Assembly (NCBI GenBank): GCA_021816165.1 | Contig: JAKAYZ010000106.1 | Span: 1 to 7,145 of the forward strand | Reading direction: 5' to 3' | DNA from: Planctomycetota bacterium | GTDB lineage: Bacteria; Planctomycetota; Phycisphaerae; WQYP01 | Length of the DNA: 7,145 nucleotides | Part shown: one piece after another, positions 1 to 7,145 of the stretch | How the letters are laid out: each line of letters starts with the position of its first letter | Numbering within the stretch: position 1 is the first letter of the stretch | Notes under the pieces: model-generated | The model's input: the letters and a program-made list of their open reading frames with translations, nothing else | Databases searched by the model: none | Told to the model about the DNA's origin: nothing | Translations under genes and position numbers: made by a program

Positions 1-3000
1 AAATCATGGCCTGGCTTTTTCCGTGGGTGAAAAATGCCGACCTGTGCTGGCAACGTAACGCACTTTCCCTGTTCTCCCGCTGGAAAATTTTTGACAATCT
101 GCGCCGCAGTCTGGTGCCCGTGGCCATACTCATCCTGTTGCTGATGGCCATGGCCGGCCTGTTACCGGAGGCCCCGTTGTGGATGGCCGCAATGGGCGGT
201 GTATTGCTGCTGGCACCGCTGCTGATATCTCTGGGGAGCCTGGTCCGAAAGCCCGCCGATGCTGATGCAATCATGCACGCATGGCACATCGGCGCTGACC
301 TGCTGCGCCACCTGGCGCAGACTGCGCTGGCTCTGATCTTTCTGCCCGACTATGCCTGGTTGAATTGTGATGCGATGTTCCGGGCCTTGACACGCATGTT
401 GGTGACCCGCCGGCGACTGCTGGAATGGCGAACCAGTTCTGCTGCTCAGACCACCGCCCGCACCGACGCGGCCGCTTTTTTCCGCGCGATGTGGGCCGGG
501 CCCGCCGGCGGTGTGCTCGCCGTGCTGTTGGGGCTGGCCCAATCTTCCGATGTGCCAATGTTGGTGGTGGCGATTTTGTTGGGCACGCTATGGATTGCTT
601 CGCCGATGGTCGCGTGGATGCTCAGCCGGCCGATGGCGGAACACCCCTTGAACCTGCGTGCAGAAGATCACGAGTTTTTGCTGGTGGTGGCCCGCGCTAC
701 GTGGCACTATTTTGACACCCATATCACCGCCCATGATCATTATTTACCACCCGATAACTTTCAGGAATATCCCAGCCCGGTGTTGGCCCATCGCACCTCG
801 CCTACCAATATCGGACTGGCCCTGCTGGCGTATGTGGCGGCCCGCGATTTTGGATGGATATCCACCGGCAATCTGTTGCTGCGCATCGGCCGCACTCTGG
901 ATACGCTACGTAAGCTCAACACATTCCGCAGCCATTTTTTCAACTGGTATGATACCCGTTCGCTCGCACCGCTGAACCCTCGCTACATATCGACCGTGGA
1001 CAGCGGCAATTTGGCGGCTCATCTGCTCGTGCTGGCCGCGGCCCTGCGTGGGATGAAGAATGATCCGGCGTGGTGGCCCGCTGCCATCGACGGCCTTGAG
1101 TCCACCCTTGTGACCATCCGGCAATCCCTCACCTCCATGGAACCAGTACCAACCGATGGCGCCTGGGTAAACGCCACGAAAGACCTGTGCGTTGAATTGC
1201 AGTCAATCTATCGCTGCCCACACCGTACGCTTGCGGAATGTGCGGCGGTTCTGCGCCAGGGCGAAGCCCGGCTGAATGCTTTCCTAGCGGATCACGCGGA
1301 CAGTTCCGGAGCAACAGCCGAATTCCTGCTCGCCCTGCAACGCCAGCACGCGGATCTGCGGGAGGACCTGAGCACGCTGGTGCCGTGGCACGCTTTTTCC
1401 AGCGCGGAGAAGGAGGCGGCTGTTAACCCGGAAGACTTTGGCGTACCAGGCCTGCCCCAGATTCTTCACCAACTCAATGCCAATCCTCCTTTATGCGATA
1501 TACCAGACTTGTGCCGGCGGGCCTTGAGTTTATCTGCTGCGTCACCCGTTGCAGCGACTTTCTCGGCCACCGGACCGGCCAATGGAGACGGCACGGCCAA
1601 CTCCATCACCGGGTCGGCATCGACTCCGCCGCTGCGGCCCGTCAATCTGCCAGACGCTTTGACCCAAACGCTTCATGCCGCGGAGGCTCGTCTGGAGCTC
1701 CTTTCCTCTCTGGCCGATGAATGCACGCAGTTGGCCAATATGGACTTTCTGTTTCTCTACAACAAAAGCCGCAAGCTGCTGGCCATTGGCTTTAACGTAA
1801 CAGAAAATCGAATGGATGCCGGCTTTTATGATTTGCTTGCGTCCGAAGCGCGAATTTGCAGCTATGTTGGCATCGTGCTGGGCCAGTTGCCACAGGAAAA
1901 CTGGTTTAGCCTGGGCCGTCAATTTACCAGTGTCGGCGGGGATGTGGCTCTGATTTCATGGAGTGGATCCATGTTTGAATACCTCATGCCCGAACTGGTG
2001 ATGCCCAGCTATCATAACACAATTTTAGCCACCACGAACCGAACCGTGGTGCAGCGCAACATTGAATACGGACGTCACCGCGGCATCCCCTGGGGTATTT
2101 CTGAATCCGGATACAATGCCACCGACGCCCAACTTAATTACCAGTACAAAGCCTTTGGGGTGCCCGGGCTGGGATTCCGGAGGGGCTTGGCGGAAGATGT
2201 TGTTATTGCGCCATACGCCAGCGCCATGGCTCTGCTGATTAATCCTCCGGCCGCCTGCGCCAACCTCCAGCGGCTGGCGGGCTTGGCCATGCTCAACCGT
2301 TATGGCTTTTACGAAGCCTTGGATTACACACCCTCACGCCTGCCCGGACCCAGCGAGCCGGCCAAAGTACGCTCCTATATGGTGCATCACCAGGGCATGA
2401 GTCTGTTGGGATTGCAAGCCTGCCTGCTGGGGCGGCCCATGCAGCGGCGGTTTATGTCTGATCCGCTTCTAAGCTCCGGAGAGTTATTGCTGCAGGAAAA
2501 AAGTCCGCAAAGCCGGCCCGTGTTCCCACACGCTGCGGAAGTAGCCCGGGCCCAGCGCCCTGTCCTGCACGAAGAGCCGGGGTGGCGGTCGTTTAAAACG
2601 CCGCATACCCCGGTACCCGAGGTGCATCTGGTATCGAATGGTCGGTATCATCTGATGATCACCGCCGCCGGAGGATCACGGGCGTTATGCCGCAATGTGG
2701 CCCTGACCCGCTGGCGCGAGGATTTTACACGCGATTGCCGTGGAGTATTCTGCTACATTCGCGACCTTGACACGGGGCTGTATTGGTCTAACACCCATCA
2801 GCCGGTGCAGCGGCGTGCCGCCTCGTATGAGGCCACTTTCTCGGAAGGCAAGGTAGAGTTCCGGCGACGGGATGGGGCCATTGACACGTCCACCCAAGTG
2901 GTGGTGTCGCCGGAGGACGACCTGGAATTGCGGCGCATCCGTATCACCAATCGATCGAAGTCCCGGCGCCGGATGGAAGTAACCTCCTACGCCGAAGTGG

Positions 3001-6000
3001 TGCTGCAAGCACCCAACGCGGATATCTCCCATCCCGCCTTCGGCAACTTGTTTGTAGAGACACAAGCCATTCCCGAAGGGTTGCTGGCCACCCGACGGGC
3101 GCGAAGCCAGGAAGAAACGATGCCCTGGCTGTTTCATGCTCTGGTCCTGCATGAACCTGCCACGTCCAACTGTTCTTGGGAAACCGACCGCTTGCAGTTT
3201 GTGGGGCGGGGGCGAACCCCAGCCCGGCCACTGGCCCTGGATGCCCGGGCGGCGCTTTCCAACACCACCGGTGCGGTTTTGGACCCCATTATCGCGATTC
3301 GCCGTGATTTTGTGCTGGAGCCGGACTCCACGGCCGTGATCGATCTGGTGCTGGGAATTACCGGCTCACGTGCCGATGCCGTGGCGCTGCTTAGTCGCTA
3401 TAACGATCCGCGCTGCACGAACCGGGTGCTGGAAATGGCCTGGCCGTACCAGCAGGTGATGCTGCGGCAGATCAATGCCACTGAAGCCGACGCCCAGATA
3501 TTCGGCCGTCTCGCGGGGCCTCTGGTTTACGGAGGACCTTTGTATCGTGGAGGCGCCCATTTCATACGAACCAACCGTGCCGGCCAATCCGCGTTGTGGG
3601 CTTTCGGCATTTCCGGCGATTTGCCGCTTCTGCTGCTGCGTGTCGCCAGTGCCGATCATCTGGCCTTGGTACGCAAGGTGATTCAGGCCCACGCTTACTG
3701 GCGGCTCAAGGGACTGGCGGTGGATATGCTGATCTGGCTCGAAGATTCATCCGTGTACCGCCAGGCTCTGCACAACCAGATTATGGATATGATTGCCAGC
3801 GGACCGGATAATACACTGCTGGATAAACCGGGCGGAATCTTCGTGCGGCGATTGGATCAACTATCGGAAGATGATCGTACCCTGCTGCTGGCGGTGGCCA
3901 CAGTGGTGCTCAACGATTCCACTTCCGATCTGGCACCGCAGATCCGCCGCCCCGGGCCATCCGTTGAGGTTTTACCCCACCGGTTGATACCGGTCACCCA
4001 ACCTTATCCGGAACCACGAAGTCCGACCTCCTCAGGCCGTCCAGACCTGCAGTTTTTTAATTCCATCGGGGGGTTGACCCCGGACCACCGTGAATATGTC
4101 ATGACCATTCTTCCCGACCATCCGACCCCGGCCCCGTGGTGTAACGTGCTGGCCAACGATCTGTTCGGCACCGTCATCAGCGAGCGTGGTGGGGCCTATA
4201 CCTGGGCCGGCAATGCCCATGAATTCCGCCTGACGCCATGGTATAACGATCCGGTAAGTGATGTTTCCGGCGAAGCTCTTTATATACGTGATGATCAGAG
4301 CGGTGCCTTCTGGTCACCCACGCCCGGACCCGTACCGGCCGCGTCCGCGTGCGTGGTCCGTCATGGCTTCGGCTACAGCGTGTTCCAGCGCACTCATCAG
4401 CAAATTGAATCCGAGCTTTGGGTTTACGTGGCCGTGGATTCGCCTGTAAAATTTAATGTTCTCAAGCTCACCAATAAATCCACCCGCACCCGGCGCATTT
4501 CCGTCATGGGATATTGGGAATGGACCCTGGGGGAACACCGCGATACCAACGCCATGCACATCCTTACCGAGCTTGATGAAAAGGCCGGAACCATCTTTGC
4601 GGTCAATCCCTGGCATGCCGATTGGAGCCGCACTGTGGCCTTTGTCGAAATCAGCGAAGCCAACCGAACCCTGTCCGGGGACCGCACGGAATTTCTCGGC
4701 CGCAACGGCGGCCCCGAAGCACCGGCGGCCATGACGTATTCCCACCTGTCCGGGCGTCTGGGGGTGGGCCTGGATCCGTGCGCTGCCGTCCATTCCACAT
4801 TTGATCTGCCACCCGGGGGCCAGCGCGAGGTAGTGCTGCTGCTGGGCGCGGCGAACAGCCGGGAGGAAGCTCGCGCCCTCATCAGCCGCTTTCGGTCTCC
4901 GACCGGTGCCCGGCGTGCCTTGGATCAAGTCTGGAAGCACTGGAATCAGACGCTGGGCACGGTTTATCTGGAAACCCCCGATCCCGCCGCTAATGCACTG
5001 GCCAATGGCTGGCTGCCATATCAGATACTCGCGTCGCGGATCACGGCACGCAGCGGGTACTACCAATCCGGAGGGGCTTTTGGTTTTCGTGATCAACTTC
5101 AGGACGCCATGGCCATGGCTATTTCGCAGCCGGCCCGCCTGCGGGCGCAGTTATTGCTGGCGGCCCAACGACAATTTATTGAGGGTGATGTTCAGCACTG
5201 GTGGCACCCGCCAGCAAACCGTGGCGTGCGCACACGCGTCAGCGATGATCTGTTATGGTTGCCACTGGCGGTGGCCAGATACGTGCAGGTAACCCGCGAC
5301 ACCGGCGTGCTGGATGAATCGGTGGCGTTTCTGCAGGGGCGAGCTTTAAATGAAGGCGAGGAATCCTGGTATGACTTGCCCCAGACTTCCGGCGAATCCG
5401 CCTCCCTTTATGAACATTGCCTGCGGGCCATTCGACACGCCAGCACCGTTGGCCGGCACGGGATTCCGTTGATGGGCAGCGGCGACTGGAACGACGCCAT
5501 GAACCGCGTGGGCCTGGGGGGCCGCGGCGAAAGCGTATGGCTGGGTTTTTTTATGCGTCACGTGCTGGCTGAGTTTTTACCCCTGGCCCATCTGCGCCAA
5601 GACAGCGCCACCGTGGAGCTGTGCCAGTCCCTGCAGGCCGACCTGGCGGCAGCTTTGGAAGCCCACTGCTGGGATGGCCAGTGGTACCTGCGAGCCTTTT
5701 TCGATGATGGATCACCGCTGGGATCGCACACCGCCGCACAGTGCCGCATTGATTCGCTGCCGCAAAGCTGGGCGGTGCTAAGTGCCACCGGCTCCAAAGC
5801 CCGACAGCTGCAGGCTCTGGCCTCTGTTGAAAAATACCTCATTTGTCCGCAGGAGCGACTGATTAAACTTTTTGATCCACCCTTTGATCACCCGCAGCAC
5901 GATCCCGGCTACATTGCTGGATACGTGCCGGGCGTGCGCGAAAATGGTGGGCAATACACCCATGCCGCGCTATGGGTCGTCATGGCGTTTGCCCAGGCGG

Positions 6001-6479
6001 GTATGGCCGATAGGGCGTGGGAATTGTTTTCCATGATCAATCCACTCCGGCACAGCGACAATCGGCGCAATATGGAAACGTACCGCGTAGAGCCTTATGT
6101 GGTGGCCGCGGATATTTACGCCATGGCCCCCTGGCAGGGACGCGGCGGCTGGACCTGGTACACCGGCTCCGCGGGATGGATGTATCGCCTGCTGGTGGAG
6201 ACCTTCATCGGTCTGCGGCGCAATGGCGACCGCCTTTCCTTTGAGCCGGCGTTACCTTCCACCTGGAAAAGTTTTCGCATCCATTTTCGATATTTTGAAA
6301 CCTTCTATCACATTTATTTCAGCAATGGCGGCACCCACGTGCTGGAAATGAGGTTGGACGGAGTGGTGCAGCCGGGCCGTGTCGTGCCGCTGGTCAACGA
6401 CCGCCTCGAACACCGGGTGGAACTCACCATCGCCCCAAACACTCCCGCTGTGCCGCAGCCCTCACCCCCGGGCGGTTGA
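1..6479 (+). CDS. ndvB: Cyclic beta-1,2-glucan synthase, 5'-truncated (GH189 cyclisation domain plus GH94 phosphorylase region)
   Basis: The inner-membrane enzyme makes, trims and cyclises beta-1,2-glucan. Residues are numbered from the ATG at base 6, but the frame is open to the window edge. The conserved stretch around residues 22-36 (LSLFSRWKIFDNLRRSL) is internal in the family and follows GT84, so the true start is upstream; full-length members have about 2,800 residues and 2,157 are seen here. Residues about 35-80 and 165-207 contain hydrophobic membrane segments, with a possible further one at 98-117. The GH189-type cyclisation domain spans about 225-850: TSPTNIG (264-270), NWYDT (313-317), STVDSGN (329-335), LASEAR (Glu614), FEYLMP (Glu658), WGISES (Glu700) and HHQG (794-797). 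The GH94-type region follows, with beta-sandwiches starting near 871 and 1340 (FFNSIGG 1350-1356) separated by a helical region. Then come GFRDQLQD (1693-1700), GDWND with putative general acid Asp1830, QYTHA (1983-1987) and WYTGSAGW (2051-2058), which are substrate and phosphate-site motifs. GH94 controls chain length by phosphorolysis in Brucella Cgs. Residues 508-545 form an unusual low-complexity insert. The protein ends in a short Pro-rich tail. The family is certain; the symbol is by homology only (chvB and cgs are synonyms). Confidence 0.95.
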   Translation, partial: IMAWLFPWVKNADLCWQRNALSLFSRWKIFDNLRRSLVPVAILILLLMAMAGLLPEAPLWMAAMGGVLLLAPLLISLGSLVRKPADADAIMHAWHIGADLLRHLAQTALALIFLPDYAWLNCDAMFRALTRMLVTRRRLLEWRTSSAAQTTARTDAAAFFRAMWAGPAGGVLAVLLGLAQSSDVPMLVVAILLGTLWIASPMVAWMLSRPMAEHPLNLRAEDHEFLLVVARATWHYFDTHITAHDHYLPPDNFQEYPSPVLAHRTSPTNIGLALLAYVAARDFGWISTGNLLLRIGRTLDTLRKLNTFRSHFFNWYDTRSLAPLNPRYISTVDSGNLAAHLLVLAAALRGMKNDPAWWPAAIDGLESTLVTIRQSLTSMEPVPTDGAWVNATKDLCVELQSIYRCPHRTLAECAAVLRQGEARLNAFLADHADSSGATAEFLLALQRQHADLREDLSTLVPWHAFSSAEKEAAVNPEDFGVPGLPQILHQLNANPPLCDIPDLCRRALSLSAASPVAATFSATGPANGDGTANSITGSASTPPLRPVNLPDALTQTLHAAEARLELLSSLADECTQLANMDFLFLYNKSRKLLAIGFNVTENRMDAGFYDLLASEARICSYVGIVLGQLPQENWFSLGRQFTSVGGDVALISWSGSMFEYLMPELVMPSYHNTILATTNRTVVQRNIEYGRHRGIPWGISESGYNATDAQLNYQYKAFGVPGLGFRRGLAEDVVIAPYASAMALLINPPAACANLQRLAGLAMLNRYGFYEALDYTPSRLPGPSEPAKVRSYMVHHQGMSLLGLQACLLGRPMQRRFMSDPLLSSGELLLQEKSPQSRPVFPHAAEVARAQRPVLHEEPGWRSFKTPHTPVPEVHLVSNGRYHLMITAAGGSRALCRNVALTRWREDFTRDCRGVFCYIRDLDTGLYWSNTHQPVQRRAASYEATFSEGKVEFRRRDGAIDTSTQVVVSPEDDLELRRIRITNRSKSRRRMEVTSYAEVVLQAPNADISHPAFGNLFVETQAIPEGLLATRRARSQEETMPWLFHALVLHEPATSNCSWETDRLQFVGRGRTPARPLALDARAALSNTTGAVLDPIIAIRRDFVLEPDSTAVIDLVLGITGSRADAVALLSRYNDPRCTNRVLEMAWPYQQVMLRQINATEADAQIFGRLAGPLVYGGPLYRGGAHFIRTNRAGQSALWAFGISGDLPLLLLRVASADHLALVRKVIQAHAYWRLKGLAVDMLIWLEDSSVYRQALHNQIMDMIASGPDNTLLDKPGGIFVRRLDQLSEDDRTLLLAVATVVLNDSTSDLAPQIRRPGPSVEVLPHRLIPVTQPYPEPRSPTSSGRPDLQFFNSIGGLTPDHREYVMTILPDHPTPAPWCNVLANDLFGTVISERGGAYTWAGNAHEFRLTPWYNDPVSDVSGEALYIRDDQSGAFWSPTPGPVPAASACVVRHGFGYSVFQRTHQQIESELWVYVAVDSPVKFNVLKLTNKSTRTRRISVMGYWEWTLGEHRDTNAMHILTELDEKAGTIFAVNPWHADWSRTVAFVEISEANRTLSGDRTEFLGRNGGPEAPAAMTYSHLSGRLGVGLDPCAAVHSTFDLPPGGQREVVLLLGAANSREEARALISRFRSPTGARRALDQVWKHWNQTLGTVYLETPDPAANALANGWLPYQILASRITARSGYYQSGGAFGFRDQLQDAMAMAISQPARLRAQLLLAAQRQFIEGDVQHWWHPPANRGVRTRVSDDLLWLPLAVARYVQVTRDTGVLDESVAFLQGRALNEGEESWYDLPQTSGESASLYEHCLRAIRHASTVGRHGIPLMGSGDWNDAMNRVGLGGRGESVWLGFFMRHVLAEFLPLAHLRQDSATVELCQSLQADLAAALEAHCWDGQWYLRAFFDDGSPLGSHTAAQCRIDSLPQSWAVLSATGSKARQLQALASVEKYLICPQERLIKLFDPPFDHPQHDPGYIAGYVPGVRENGGQYTHAALWVVMAFAQAGMADRAWELFSMINPLRHSDNRRNMETYRVEPYVVAADIYAMAPWQGRGGWTWYTGSAGWMYRLLVETFIGLRRNGDRLSFEPALPSTWKSFRIHFRYFETFYHIYFSNGGTHVLEMRLDGVVQPGRVVPLVNDRLEHRVELTIAPNTPAVPQPSPPGG

Positions 6480-6700
6480 ATATGGTCAGGGCCATGGCTC
6501 GCTGCATCACTTGGCAAGCCAGGCCCCGCCGGTCGCAATAGTCCGCGGCGCTTTTTCAATGGGGCCGCGGAAATCGCCAAGTGCGATGTTCGCTAACTAT
6601 CTGCGACCACGCTTCAATGTGGCCGACAACGGTTTCGCCCGCCGGCCCCCCTGGCGGCGGCAAGTACGCCGGCATCCGCTTAGGCCTTGCAGGCAAATAA
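6480..6700. other. Intergenic stretch without a supported gene
   Basis: Short open frames cross this segment on both strands, but none has a ribosome binding site, a recognisable motif or a plausible protein composition. One + strand frame ending at TAA 6698-6700 encodes a Gly/Pro-rich tail (PPGGGKYAGIRLGLAGK) that reads somewhat like a protein C-terminus, but I do not recognise it. It shares its frame with the transposase remnant downstream. The segment may be degraded sequence next to that remnant. I see no promoter or convincing intrinsic terminator for the synthase gene. Confidence 0.5.
6542..6571. repeat. 8-bp perfect inverted repeat, 14-nt loop, downstream of the synthase gene
   Basis: TCCGCGGC (6542-6549) pairs perfectly with GCCGCGGA (6564-6571) around a 14-base loop, 62 bases after the synthase stop codon. 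A GC-rich hairpin there could stabilise or end the transcript. However, there is no T tract after the stem on either strand, so it is not a canonical Rho-independent terminator. Each arm contains the self-complementary CCGCGG, which makes chance more likely in GC-rich DNA. The structure is visible; any function is inferred. Confidence 0.35.
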
Positions 6701-6742
6701 GTTGATCAATTATGGCGCAGGGGTTTTGGCCGCTGGCCGGGC

Positions 6743-7145
6743 GTGACGGGCGCGCATACCCCGCCCGTGGGCCGTTCCAGCCGTAATTGCGGGTTGATTA
6801 GTCTGGAATCGGCCAGATGCCAGGAGCCACCGGCGAAAATCCCGATGGCCATCGGGACAAACCCGTCGAGCCGGTACGACGCCGCAGATGGCCGGTTGCA
6901 GGTCAACCCTGCGGGCGGGGCCAATGCAGCCACGGGCAAGGGCACAGCGTCGTTCGTCAAGAAGGGCCAGCAGACAGCCTGCGTACAGTGGCAGTACTGC
7001 GGTACGGTGGGCAAGGTGAAAAACTGCGCGGTCAGCGTCCATCTGGGCTAAGCCACGCCGGACGTCCATACGCTGCTCGATGGCGAGTTGTATCTGCCCA
7101 AGGAGACTTGGCATGAAGATCGGTAGCGCTGCAACGCGGCGGGGA
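6743..7145 (+). pseudogene. Decayed IS701-family-like DDE transposase remnant, running off the right edge
   Basis: One + strand frame reads SFVKKG (from base 6950), then QYCGTVGKVKNCAVSVHLG, then a TAA stop at 7049-7051. The same frame continues ATPDVHTLLDGELYLPKE and WHEDR to a second stop, TAG at 7124-7126, followed by RCNAAG to the edge. The order SFVKKG, GTVGKV-NC-V-VHLGYATPD, LLDGELYLP-WHEDR-RC is the core of IS701-type transposases, which cut and join the ends of their insertion sequence. The TAA sits where the family normally has Tyr (TAC to TAA would explain it), and the TAG where it usually has Glu (GAG to TAG). The family's first catalytic Asp, in the DET-SFVKKG motif, aligns with Gly (GGC at 6941-6943). 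Upstream to about 6743 the frame is open but only weakly similar, so the left limit is approximate. The frame's first possible start is GTG 6743 and no good ribosome binding site precedes it. Terminal inverted repeats cannot be identified because the right end is outside the window. The remnant is almost certainly non-functional. Confidence 0.8.
6840..6857. repeat. 18-nt perfect palindrome within the transposase remnant
   Basis: TCCCGATGG is followed directly by its reverse complement CCATCGGGA, with no spacer. It lies in the poorly conserved N-terminal part of the decayed transposase frame. A perfect spacerless palindrome can be a dimeric protein-binding site, a cruciform-prone sequence or simply chance. 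It is single-copy here and has no promoter elements beside it, so no role is assigned. Confidence 0.4.

Noticed and set aside
2616..5070. Tandem duplication of a GH94 N-terminal beta-sandwich as a possible novel fusion
   Set aside because: Two such sandwich regions are the normal architecture of NdvB/ChvB-type synthases, so it is not unusual.
4314..5096. 260-codon open frame on the minus strand inside the synthase gene
   Set aside because: It lies antisense to the strongly conserved second beta-sandwich of the synthase. Its composition is what a reversed GC-rich gene gives, and no motif is recognisable. The same applies to the other antisense and out-of-frame ORFs within 1-6479.
6639..6657. 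Short inverted repeat CCGCC / GGCGG as a terminator
   Set aside because: The stem is only 5 bp in very GC-rich sequence and has no T tract, so chance is the better explanation.
6706..7114. Two overlapping minus-strand open frames of 102 and 134 codons
   Set aside because: They are shadows of the + strand transposase remnant. Only the + strand frame carries family motifs.
7100..7145. AAGGAG seven bases before ATG 7113, looking like a strong ribosome binding site for a new gene running off the edge
   Set aside because: These bases encode LPKE and WHEDR of the transposase remnant in a different frame, and the AAGGAG is explained by the Lys-Glu codons. The new frame has only about 11 codons and no recognisable product.

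Overview
The window is bacterial, GC-rich by eye, and dominated by one very large coding region on the + strand. Its protein is the membrane-proximal, cyclisation and phosphorylase part of a cyclic beta-1,2-glucan synthase (NdvB/ChvB/Cgs family). The reading frame is still open at base 1, and the first residues correspond to a stretch that is internal in full-length family members, just after the GT84 glycosyltransferase domain. So the N-terminal part, including GT84, lies upstream of the window. Such enzymes are best known from Gram-negative bacteria, where cyclic glucan is made at the inner membrane and delivered to the periplasm. They also occur in other phyla, and I cannot assign a phylum from this sequence.

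Layout: bases 1-6479 hold the synthase fragment (transmembrane block, GH189-type cyclisation domain, then a two-sandwich GH94-type phosphorylase region). Bases 6480 to about 6700 carry no gene I can support; they contain an 8-bp inverted repeat 62 bases after the stop. From about 6743 to the right edge there is a decayed transposase resembling the IS701 family DDE transposases. It keeps recognisable motifs in one frame, but that frame is interrupted by TAA at 7049-7051 and TAG at 7124-7126, and the aligned position of the first catalytic Asp is Gly.

The synthase looks intact over everything visible: the proposed GH189 catalytic glutamates, the GH94 general acid and the phosphate-site motifs are all present. 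No partner gene (for example an NdvA/ChvA-type exporter) is in the window. The right side looks like old mobile-element debris next to a conserved envelope-glucan gene. I found no tRNA, rRNA, CRISPR array or convincing promoter. The nearest thing to a new observation is a Ser/Ala/Thr/Gly-rich insertion inside the cyclisation domain.
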